This document shows, one piece after another, positions 1 to 6,928 of a stretch of 64,000 nucleotides of DNA (positions are counted from its first letter, which is position 1; every line of letters starts with the position of its first letter). Origin of the DNA: Terriglobia bacterium (GTDB lineage Bacteria > Acidobacteriota > Terriglobia > Terriglobales > Acidobacteriaceae); NCBI GenBank assembly GCA_020073385.1, contig JAIQFH010000010.1, forward strand, positions 1 through 64,000, read 5' to 3'. The notes under the pieces are model-generated. The model saw only the letters and a list, made by a program, of their open reading frames with translations, searched no databases and was not told the DNA's origin. A program made the translations under genes and the position numbers.

Positions 1-1
1 G

Positions 2-391
2 CGCATTCAGGGTGAGCACGGGAAACAGTTGTTGCGGCGGCGGGGAGAGCTGTTGGAACGCAGCTTCGCGCACGCCTATGAGACCGGAGGGATGCGACGC
101 GTGTACTTGCGAGGACGGGAGAATGTTCTCAAGCGCGTACTGATCCACATGGGCGCACTCAACCTGTCGCTGGTGATGCGGCAGTGGCTGGGAAAAGGCA
201 CGCCTGGCGGCTGGCAGGGATTCTCGGCCGACGCACCACTGACTGGGCTGCAATTTTGGATTGCGATCCTGGGTGCCATTCAGGAAAGCACATCGCTACC
301 GACGCCCAGATCCCCAGACTGTCCTGCGGTTCGCCACTGTGATTCAACCCGCGGCGCAGTGACAAAAACTACTTCCGCCACGGACTGCTAG
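2..391 (+). mobile_element. C-terminal part of a DDE transposase, cut by the left edge
   Basis: The reading frame is open from base 2, so the gene begins outside the window. The first ~60 visible residues carry the end of a DDE transposase as found in IS1182/IS4-like elements: RSFAHAYETGGMRR, then LRGRENVLKR, then a LGKGTP-type end. The remaining ~60 residues up to the stop look unlike this family, so the original C-terminus may be frameshifted or replaced. I saw no clear terminal inverted repeat in the following 300 bases. The family assignment is by recognition of the conserved C-terminal block; the exact IS group is uncertain. Confidence 0.7.
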
Positions 392-678
392 GTCTTGCCG
401 AAACGGAATCCGTGTGCACTTTCTATGGCTTGCACAAGCCAGTCAGGTGGATTTCCAGCATCCATGACGTCGGTGCCAGCCGCCGTGCCTGACTGGAGGT
501 TCACGCTTTTGGATGTGGCTTTTGTCGCAGTTTCGCCAAGGGCCTGAAGTAGGCCGTCCGGGGGGGGGCCCGCAGATATTGCGGAGATCACCGCCCCGCT
601 GGTTGTGTTGGTCTGCTCCATCGTGGTCTTCACCGAAGGAGCAGCCTGCTTCTCGTCGGTCTCAATGATGATTCGCAT
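388..678 (-). CDS. Small protein with a duplicated PPD-x-L-x-QA motif, downstream of a subtilisin
   Basis: A 96-residue protein of unknown function. I chose the start at 678 because GGAGG lies 9 bases before it; the frame is open further upstream but without such a site. It has no signal peptide and no membrane segment. Its second half contains two related segments, AGPPPDGLLQALGETA and AGNPPDWLVQAIESAHGF, joined by a Ser/Thr/Ala-rich stretch; the rest is low-complexity and polar. It ends the same-strand run of prodomain-like gene, S8 peptidase gene and this gene, 61 bases after the peptidase stop. It could be a substrate, inhibitor or precursor peptide of the peptidase; that is inference from position only. 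Confidence 0.65.
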   Translation of the reverse strand: MRIIIETDEKQAAPSVKTTMEQTNTTSGAVISAISAGPPPDGLLQALGETATKATSKSVNLQSGTAAGTDVMDAGNPPDWLVQAIESAHGFRFGKT

Positions 679-739
679 AACGTTCAACCTCCGGCATCGC
701 GGGTTAGCAATAGGGCTGACCGCGCGGGTTAATAGCGTT

Positions 740-2518
740 CTACCAGCCAAGCACGGCATAACGTCCTTCGATGTTCACCGGGACGTTGGTCAGGTTAGTC
801 ACGGTAATCCAATAGGTGATATACCGATCCTCAGAGCGTTCCACCGCCACACTCGACTGGATCTCCGGAGCACCAACCTTAGGTGTGATCGGAACCACGG
901 ACCACAGCACGTGCCAGTGTGCAGGCCACATGAAGGTGAACCAGGTTTGCGTCTGGTTGGGCTGCAAGGTGCCTGTGAACTGCACGCCAATCCAGTTGTT
1001 TTTTTGCAGGATCAGCGGGATGATCTGGCGCAGATTGGGTCGGTTACCGATGCGCTGCGTGGCCGGCCTTCCAGGAGCGTCTTGTTGCGGTGAACCGGTG
1101 CTGCGGAGCACATCGCGCGCCCGAACTGGCGAGAGAGGGATACGGCCATTCGCCTTCAGGACACCCTGTGCGCAAGCCAATGTTCCGACGACAATCGGCG
1201 ATGCGCTGGACGTGCCGCTGAAGGTGTCTGTGTAGTACTGGTTCTTGCCGCTACCACCCTGGAGATCGCCATAGCCGGTCGTGGTAACCTCTCGTCCCCA
1301 GCCCTGAGCGTCAATCAGAGCGCCGTAGTTTGAGAAGTCCAGCCGTGAACGATCTGGTCCCCAGATGTTGCGGCCATGCGTGCCCGGAGGCGGAGCACCT
1401 GCTCCCACCACGATGGCGCCGGAGTCCCGGTTGTTCCGATTAAACGGATTGGTCCATGTGGTTGGGAAACCAGCAGGCCGCGTGTTGTAGATAGAGTCGT
1501 CAAGGTTCTCAGCGCCGTTGCCAGCGGCTTCGACCACGACGATTCCCTTGTTGATCGCATAACGGATGGCGTCAAAGTCGTCAGGCCACCATTCAACGGC
1601 GATGTAGCCTAGCTGATCGGCGCGTCCTTGGAAATTATAACGCGGACCTGCGCGGTGAATCTCCAGCAGGATAATGTCGCCTTCGCCAAGTCGATCCGCC
1701 GCCCCGCGAATCACTTGGGCCGTGGGAAGCGAGAAAGCGGCCCCGCTGTACATGGCATCGGGCGCGATTCCGGTGATGCCAAAGGTATTGCGATCGCCGG
1801 CGATTTCGCCCTGGACGGCGGTTCCGTGGTTGTCATCACCCGCCGCGTTACCCACCACGACCCCGCCCTGGTTCTGGAGCAGGTCTTCGTGCCCGAAGTT
1901 CCAGTTCCATTCGCAGTCGATGATACGTACGCCAGCGCCGGTGCCGCCGGCTTGTGTCCAGGCATAGCGCGCGTCGATTCCTGTCGGAGCTGGACCGACA
2001 TAGTCTTGGCGGCCCGTGAAATCCGGCGTGGCTAGGGGAGCTTCCTGCGGCAGGGGCTGCATTTCGTTGATGCCGTGGACCAACTCCGGCATGGACTCAA
2101 TAGCTGTTGCGAAGGCCAGTTCAGCAGCGGGCTTCACGTAGGCGGCATCGACCACATTGTGCGTGCGTAGTTTCTCAGCCAAGCTGTCTAGTTTGTCGTC
2201 TGGCGCTTCAACATGGTAGTAGAGACCCAGGTGAGGTGCGATCATGCCCGGAGCAGAAGGCATGGTGGCTGCTTCGGCTTTCAACCGCTCTTCACTGATG
2301 CCGAACAGCGGACGCATGGTGGCGCTTTCTGTCTCCAGCAACGTAGCGAGCCCCGTGGTGTCAACGCCGGATAGCGACGTAACGCCCTCAGGCCGGGCAC
2401 GCACTTCGGCTTCCGGCTTCGTGACAACAATCAGTTCTCGTTTGAGTGGAAATCCCTGCTTGGAAAGCTTCTGGGGAGAGCCTCCAAAAGTCTTGAGTTG
2501 GCTTCTTGGTTGGGGCAT
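740..2518 (-). CDS. Subtilisin-like serine peptidase (S8 family)
   Basis: A 592-residue endopeptidase. Residues ~30-150 look like a propeptide (a RELIVVTKPE strand, a linker, then a second strand-helix-strand ending in DAAYVKP). The catalytic domain follows: Asp in IIDCEWNW (~201), His in DDNHGTAVQGE (~231), oxyanion Asn in EAAGNG and nucleophile Ser in FSGTSSASP (~437), so the triad is complete. The last ~100 residues form a beta-rich tail. There is no classical signal peptide; the N-terminus is basic and polar, so export is unclear. The start at 2518 has AAAGGA 9 bases upstream. The preceding same-strand gene encodes what looks like a second, free copy of the propeptide, which suggests the two are co-expressed. 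The family call is firm; the substrate is unknown. Confidence 0.92.
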   Translation of the reverse strand: MPQPRSQLKTFGGSPQKLSKQGFPLKRELIVVTKPEAEVRARPEGVTSLSGVDTTGLATLLETESATMRPLFGISEERLKAEAATMPSAPGMIAPHLGLYYHVEAPDDKLDSLAEKLRTHNVVDAAYVKPAAELAFATAIESMPELVHGINEMQPLPQEAPLATPDFTGRQDYVGPAPTGIDARYAWTQAGGTGAGVRIIDCEWNWNFGHEDLLQNQGGVVVGNAAGDDNHGTAVQGEIAGDRNTFGITGIAPDAMYSGAAFSLPTAQVIRGAADRLGEGDIILLEIHRAGPRYNFQGRADQLGYIAVEWWPDDFDAIRYAINKGIVVVEAAGNGAENLDDSIYNTRPAGFPTTWTNPFNRNNRDSGAIVVGAGAPPPGTHGRNIWGPDRSRLDFSNYGALIDAQGWGREVTTTGYGDLQGGSGKNQYYTDTFSGTSSASPIVVGTLACAQGVLKANGRIPLSPVRARDVLRSTGSPQQDAPGRPATQRIGNRPNLRQIIPLILQKNNWIGVQFTGTLQPNQTQTWFTFMWPAHWHVLWSVVPITPKVGAPEIQSSVAVERSEDRYITYWITVTNLTNVPVNIEGRYAVLGW

Positions 2519-2554
2519 ATCAACATCCTTTCTGGTTACGTGGAACCGGTATGT

Positions 2555-2827
2555 CTATGGCGGACCTTCTGGTGGCTTCAGGTATGCCGCCTCCACTGAT
2601 TTGCATTGCTGCAACTGAGCGATGACACGCTCTGCAGCAGTTTGGTCTGGCGTTTCTATGTAGAAGTAGCGACTGAGCACTGGGTCGTTCACCCCGGGAT
2701 GCATTGGCCTGAGATTGATCCCGAGACGTAGCTCTGCCTCATGCACGTCCGCCGGAAGCTGTCCAACAAGAGAACGCAAACCTTGTGCAACGGACGGTAG
2801 CTCACGCACTAGGACCACGACGTACAT
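2555..2827 (-). CDS. Free-standing S8-prodomain-like protein
   Basis: A small protein (about 90 residues from the ATG at 2827; the frame is open to 2893, giving 112). Its two halves match the propeptide region of the adjacent peptidase: an opening hydrophobic strand followed by a helix, then LRPMHPG against MRPLFG, and finally YFYIETPD...VEAAYLKP against LYYHVEAPD...VDAAYVKP. There is no catalytic domain. I prefer the 2827 start because the match begins there. It lies 36 bases upstream of the peptidase gene on the same strand. Stand-alone propeptides of subtilisins are known to act as inhibitors or folding chaperones (the I9-type principle); I infer such a role here. Confidence 0.6.
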   Translation of the reverse strand: MYVVVLVRELPSVAQGLRSLVGQLPADVHEAELRLGINLRPMHPGVNDPVLSRYFYIETPDQTAAERVIAQLQQCKSVEAAYLKPPEGPP

Positions 2828-2893
2828 TGGCAATAGCCCCATCAAGTTACTGAGCGTCAGAATTGTCCCTATCGCCGTTCTGACACGCGACAC

Positions 2894-3216
2894 GCTCTAA
2901 GACGATCTGAATAGGTTGTTGATTTGATATCAGTACAACGAGCGGACGCAGTAGAAGCTGAAGCTTCATAGCTGCCTCGACGACGCCTGGATTTCACCAC
3001 AGGAATCATTACGAGATGCGAAGTGACACGCTGTCGTAGCACCATTCGATCGGATGCTTTCGTTCGCTCTGTGGTGTGAGTCGCCTCAGAGGGTGTTGGG
3101 GTTCCTCTTCCTCGGCGGGAACTTCTCTTCGGAGAGACGATTCACCAGAATTCTGATCTTGGACCGCCGAGAAATCAACAAGAAAGTCAAGTTGTTACGA
3201 AATCCGAACAGTTGAA
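2894..3216. other. Gene-free stretch between the peptidase operon and mobile DNA
   Basis: About 320 bases with no convincing gene in any frame. It should contain the promoter of the leftward peptidase operon, but I cannot point to a good -35/-10 pair. It leads directly into the IS110 remnant on the right. Confidence 0.4.
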
Positions 3217-3405
3217 ATGGAAGGCCTGAAAATCCCGCAGATCGTTTCTCAATCGGGGCTGAATCCACGCGAGTACTCCTCGGGCGGACGACAGCGGCTG
3301 GGATCGATCTCCAAGCAAGGCAATCCGATGATGCGCTCCTTATTAGTGGAAGCGGGACACACGGCGGCGCGGTTGATACAGCGGGATCTACAGCCTGATA
3401 TGTGA
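3217..3405 (+). pseudogene. Remnant of an IS110-family transposase (C-terminal end)
   Basis: This short reading frame contains the strongly conserved end of the IS110 transposase (transposase_20 region): GLNPREYSSGGRQRLG, then SISKQGNPMMR, then LLVEAGHTAARL. The catalytic N-terminal RuvC-like part is absent, so this is a dead fragment. Similarity stops after TAARL (about base 3375). From there the reverse strand continues as gasdermin-like coding sequence, so the fragment boundary also marks where that gene was cut. Recognition of the family is firm. Confidence 0.75.
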
Positions 3406-3739
3406 CACCGCTGAACGCGAACGTGAACTCTTAGGATCCGGTGAACGACAGGTCAATCCTAGGCACAGCATCGATGCCCAGCACTCGCAAGGCCTGTTGC
3501 ATGAAATCGATTGCGGCGCCATAGTTTTTTTTACTCTCCAGCTTGCCTTGAAGGTCTCCCAACCTACCGCTCGTTGGTGTGAAACTCACAGGCTTTTGGA
3601 AGAATCTCGCAAGTTCCCCTCTCCGAACCAATTTCTTTTTCGCGAAATTGTAGAGCTCGGGTGGTACTAAGCCGGTGCGAGGCAGAAATACCGGCTGGTA
3701 TCCGTAGGAATTCAGCATGACCACCAATGCATCAGCCAT
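3372..3739 (-). pseudogene. Broken bacterial gasdermin-like gene (N-terminal part)
   Basis: The intact frame from the ATG at 3739 (GGAGG upstream) gives 102 residues up to a TAA at 3431-3433. The opening resembles bacterial gasdermins: SYGYQPVFLPRTGLVPPEL, a basic helix, then a glycine-containing strand and IDLSFTGS. Reading straight through the TAA, the same frame continues EFTFAFSGVTYQAVDP, which fits the next gasdermin beta strand, until it meets the IS110 remnant. So the gene carries a nonsense codon and a 3' truncation. Known bacterial gasdermins are ~260 residues, form membrane pores and are released by a neighbouring caspase-like protease; a CHAT protease gene lies 24 bases upstream on the same strand. 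The family call rests on memory of the N-terminal pattern and on context, so it is moderate. Confidence 0.55.
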
Positions 3740-3763
3740 ATTCGTCCCCTCCACCGCGTTTGG

Positions 3764-4417
3764 CTAGACGAACGAAGCCATAACGTCGCCGTAATATGTG
3801 TAGGATAGGAAAGTCGGCGATTCTTCCTCGGATGCGTACCGGATTTTCTGCAAAGCATCAGCGAAGGTTCGGGGATGACCTTCCTCTGCCAACAGAACAT
3901 TCTCCAAAAAGTCAAAGATCACGGAAGACGCGTCCACGTCAACAACTGACCACAACGGTGCAATGAAACTACCGAACCTATCTTCAATTAGCGCTTCCGC
4001 GAACCCGCCCATCACTCCAAGATTGAGACTAGGAGCCCCAGCTCCGCAGGCATTGAAAAACACGAGTGAGTGACGGTTCTTGCCCAATCGTGTTTCTTTA
4101 CGGCGAATATCGAGCGCACGCAAGTCCGTGTCCTCGAGAAAGAGCTGTGCATACTCAGCCTTTTCGACATTACTTGCCCCTTGTCCGGCATAGTGAATCA
4201 ATCCTATGTCTTCTTTCTTGGCCTCCTCGAACATCTCAATCACATTCTGCTTTCGTCCGGTGATCGGAACGGCACTGCGTCCGAGTTTTGCGCAAGTTCT
4301 TTGCGATTCTGCCTGAGCTGATAGAAGAGGCTTGAGACCCCTACGAGGCGGGCTTTTCGAGTAGTCGGGCGCAATTGTAGCTACCTTGCCCGCTTGTTCA
4401 ACAATCAGAACGCGTGA
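3764..4417 (-). pseudogene. CHAT-domain (caspase-like) protease, truncated at the N-terminus
   Basis: The frame is open from just after a TAA at 4418-4420 down to the stop at 3764. It encodes a CHAT peptidase core: a first strand (VLIVEQAGKVATIAPDYS), a helix region, the catalytic His in GLIHYAGQG and the catalytic Cys in FFNACGAG, ending in YTYYGDVMASFV. No ATG exists in the opening ~58 codons; the only usual start is a GTG at 4243, which would remove the first strand of the fold. The 5' end overlaps the stop of the upstream gene. I therefore read it as an N-terminally truncated gene, although rare CTG re-initiation at the upstream stop cannot be excluded. CHAT proteases are known activators of bacterial gasdermins, and a gasdermin-like remnant follows directly. 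Confidence 0.72.
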
Positions 4418-6366
4418 TTAGTCAAATACGACGTGATCTTTCCGACGTCGAATTTGGCTCCGATCAAGAAGCGCAAATCATCGGCTGCGCGCCTGCTGAT
4501 GTTGGTGGTGTTGACTCCGACGCTGGTTTGCCCGAGATTGGCGCTGAACCCGATCACGAGCGGCGTGCTCGGCACCTTCAGAATGCCTTCTAACGAAATG
4601 CGGTAAAGCCGCGTATGGTTCCCGTCGCTCAGAAGAGTCTGAAGGTTACTGAATCTGCCGACGGCAATATCTAAGTAGCTGTTTACTTCGGGCGCCTCGT
4701 TCACAGACCAGGCGCCGAGGATAGGGGAGTTCCGGTCGACTTCTGGCGAGGGAAGGGACTCATGCCCGATGCGTGCTCCGTAAACGTAGAAGTTATAGAA
4801 ATTCGAATCGTTCACCGCCACAATTGGCGTGTCGGAGGGGTTCCCCGAATTCGACGATTGACCTTGTGCCTGCGACTGATTGATCGCCGAGACAGGCGTA
4901 TCGAAGCCAATCTTAGCGAGTGGAGCGACGAAAAGAGCGTTCCGTACACCGTTGTACGTCCATAGCTTCGCGATAAACGGGAGATAAGCTCCCACCGCTA
5001 ATCGCGCCGACTTTTGCGAGGTCAGGAACGTGTTGAATTGATCTGTGTTGTCCGAACTCGTGCCGCTGCATTGTCCCGTTGTGCTGGTGTTGGCTGTGGG
5101 ACATGGTTGCGCAGTGACAGGCACGGACGTGAGTCGGGTCTCAAAGAATGTATTGAACCCGGGCACGCCGCGCGACTGTCCGTAAACCGGTCGCGGCAGA
5201 ACCCAGGCCTTGTCCATCAGGAAGGACAGGAAAAGGCTGCTTTGCGAGAAGCTGCCTTGATCCTGGGACATTAAAATGCCCGATGTGAAGTAGGTTTTGA
5301 CGCGGCCCCAATCACCGGCGAAATGAACCGGTATTGGCGTCGAAAAGAATGAGGCGACCTGGTTTTGGGAAGCGTCAGTGAGGCGTTCTTCGAGGACAAG
5401 TGTTTGCCCAGCTCGGGGTGGCGATGAGAGTTGCAGAGCGAATGTGCCATCGGCGGCAACAGTCGCGCCGGACTTAATCTGGACGGCATTGGCGTGCGCT
5501 GCCAAAAGTTGCGATTGCCCGGGCTGCACGCCCAATACGTCCACGTTTTGGCCTGAGTTGGTAGCAGGATCCACGCTCCACACTGCCATGGTGGCAGCGC
5601 AACCCGGCGGAACAATCGCAAGCCCTGCGATCGTTGTGGTGAGATCTGACACCGTGGCGGTGATGATCGGGCGCTTGTCAGCCGGAACAAAGCATAGCGT
5701 ATAGATCTTAACGATTGGCGGTGTCAGGTAGAGCTTGAACTTGAACCGGAGTGGGCTCGTATTTCCACCGGCACTCACTGAGGCAGTTCCGCGGTAGTCG
5801 CCCTCAATGTTTCCACCGGGCTGAACCGTCCCACTTATTAAGCCCGCAGAACTGACGACTAACGAGTTCGGCAGACTTGGCAGAGGAGATCCCAGTGTGC
5901 CTCCGGGCGGCAGGGGCAGTTGGGCCTGGTAGGCCACCCCTGGATAAACGTCGGGTAGCGCGACTTCGTCGTTCGGCGCGGCAGGGGTTTGAGCTACGGC
6001 ATTCACGGTCAACTTGGCCGTGACACGCGTGACTTTGGCATTCGCGTCTGTGATCACAACGGTGAGCATGGAGCTCTGAGGCGGAGCTGTTGGTGTTCCC
6101 GTAATTAATCCAGTTGCCGGATCGAAGTTTAGCCACGCGGGTTTCCCATTGCTATCGATGGCCATGGTTGCGGGAGCGGCAAGAACCATTCCATCAAGGG
6201 AGAGGCGAATTTCGTATGCTGTACCCACAGTTGCGGAAGGCAATGTCACGGTACTGCCGCCCTGGGCCACTGCCTTTGTGAATGGACCGGCCAGAACTCC
6301 GGCAAGAAGAAAGAGGTTGATGAGTAACCGGAAGTAAAGCGCTGCCTTTGGACCAAGGGTTGGCAC
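4405..6366 (-). CDS. Secreted protein with putative Ig-like (He_PIG-type) domains
   Basis: A 653-residue exported protein. I read the start as GTG at 6366 with AAGGAG 7 bases before it. A hydrophobic stretch (LLINLFLLAGVLAG) ending near an AQG site forms a signal peptide. Residues ~40-120 hold a putative Ig domain of the He_PIG type (SATVGTAYEIRLSL, then PAWLNFDPATGLITGTP); a second, weaker copy follows to ~215 (VYPGVAYQAQLPLPPGG, GLISGTV). The last ~300 residues are beta-strand rich with aromatic ends and could be an outer-membrane or surface domain. It has a Cys-containing Ser/Thr loop around residues 420-440. Its stop overlaps the truncated CHAT frame. The function is unknown. Confidence 0.75.
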   Translation of the reverse strand: MPTLGPKAALYFRLLINLFLLAGVLAGPFTKAVAQGGSTVTLPSATVGTAYEIRLSLDGMVLAAPATMAIDSNGKPAWLNFDPATGLITGTPTAPPQSSMLTVVITDANAKVTRVTAKLTVNAVAQTPAAPNDEVALPDVYPGVAYQAQLPLPPGGTLGSPLPSLPNSLVVSSAGLISGTVQPGGNIEGDYRGTASVSAGGNTSPLRFKFKLYLTPPIVKIYTLCFVPADKRPIITATVSDLTTTIAGLAIVPPGCAATMAVWSVDPATNSGQNVDVLGVQPGQSQLLAAHANAVQIKSGATVAADGTFALQLSSPPRAGQTLVLEERLTDASQNQVASFFSTPIPVHFAGDWGRVKTYFTSGILMSQDQGSFSQSSLFLSFLMDKAWVLPRPVYGQSRGVPGFNTFFETRLTSVPVTAQPCPTANTSTTGQCSGTSSDNTDQFNTFLTSQKSARLAVGAYLPFIAKLWTYNGVRNALFVAPLAKIGFDTPVSAINQSQAQGQSSNSGNPSDTPIVAVNDSNFYNFYVYGARIGHESLPSPEVDRNSPILGAWSVNEAPEVNSYLDIAVGRFSNLQTLLSDGNHTRLYRISLEGILKVPSTPLVIGFSANLGQTSVGVNTTNISRRAADDLRFLIGAKFDVGKITSYLTNHAF

Positions 6367-6928
6367 GGTTTTCTCCTTGGGCGAATACGTAGTTAGGAGT
6401 TGCCTGGGAAGCGGGTGAGTGTCGGATGAAAGTTGCGCCTGAGCTACAAAACATTTTTTCTGTTACGAATGCCGAACCTGCACTTTGCCAAGCCAATAAT
6501 ATCATCGCGAGAGATTTGCCGGACCATCGATTCGAAGCCGCGATCTGTGCAAGTTTAGTTCAATACTGAGCTAGAGAAGTGAGTGTACGTGAAGCGGTAG
6601 TCGGTCCGTCGAGATCATCATGCAGCGCCCGTGAAACCGTTCTTCTCTGTTCGGAAAATGTAACAACTCCTGGAGTACAGCGTGACCTTGTTTTGCGATG
6701 AGACACAGACTTGACTTGAATTTTCTCTCTGTGTTCGATGCCCGAGGCCCGGTTCACCAATCGGTCGCGCATTTAGCGATCAGAAGCTGATGGCGCCTAT
6801 TCGTCAGTCTGTCTGTGCAGGTCGAAACGATTTGCCAGTAACTGTCACTAGTGATATAGATGCAGACTTCAAACCTGCCTGGTATCCGGTTATCGGCCCA
6901 AAAACGCTTGGACTGGGGAAGCTCTGAA
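6367..6928. other. Intergenic region between divergent genes
   Basis: About 560 bases with no supported gene; the short frames here lack codon structure and ribosome sites. It must contain promoters for the leftward Ig-like gene and the rightward cytochrome operon. The one visible element is a perfect 10-base palindrome, TCACTAGTGA, at 6845-6854, about 75 bases before the rightward start; its meaning is unknown. Confidence 0.5.

Noticed and set aside
3086-3268. Short - strand frame next to the IS110 remnant
   Set aside because: No ribosome site, no recognisable sequence and it overlaps the clear IS110 end on the other strand.
3579-3600. TGTGA...TCACA-like sequence inside the gasdermin-like frame
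   Set aside because: The spacer is three bases rather than six and it is inside a coding remnant, so it is not a CRP-type site.
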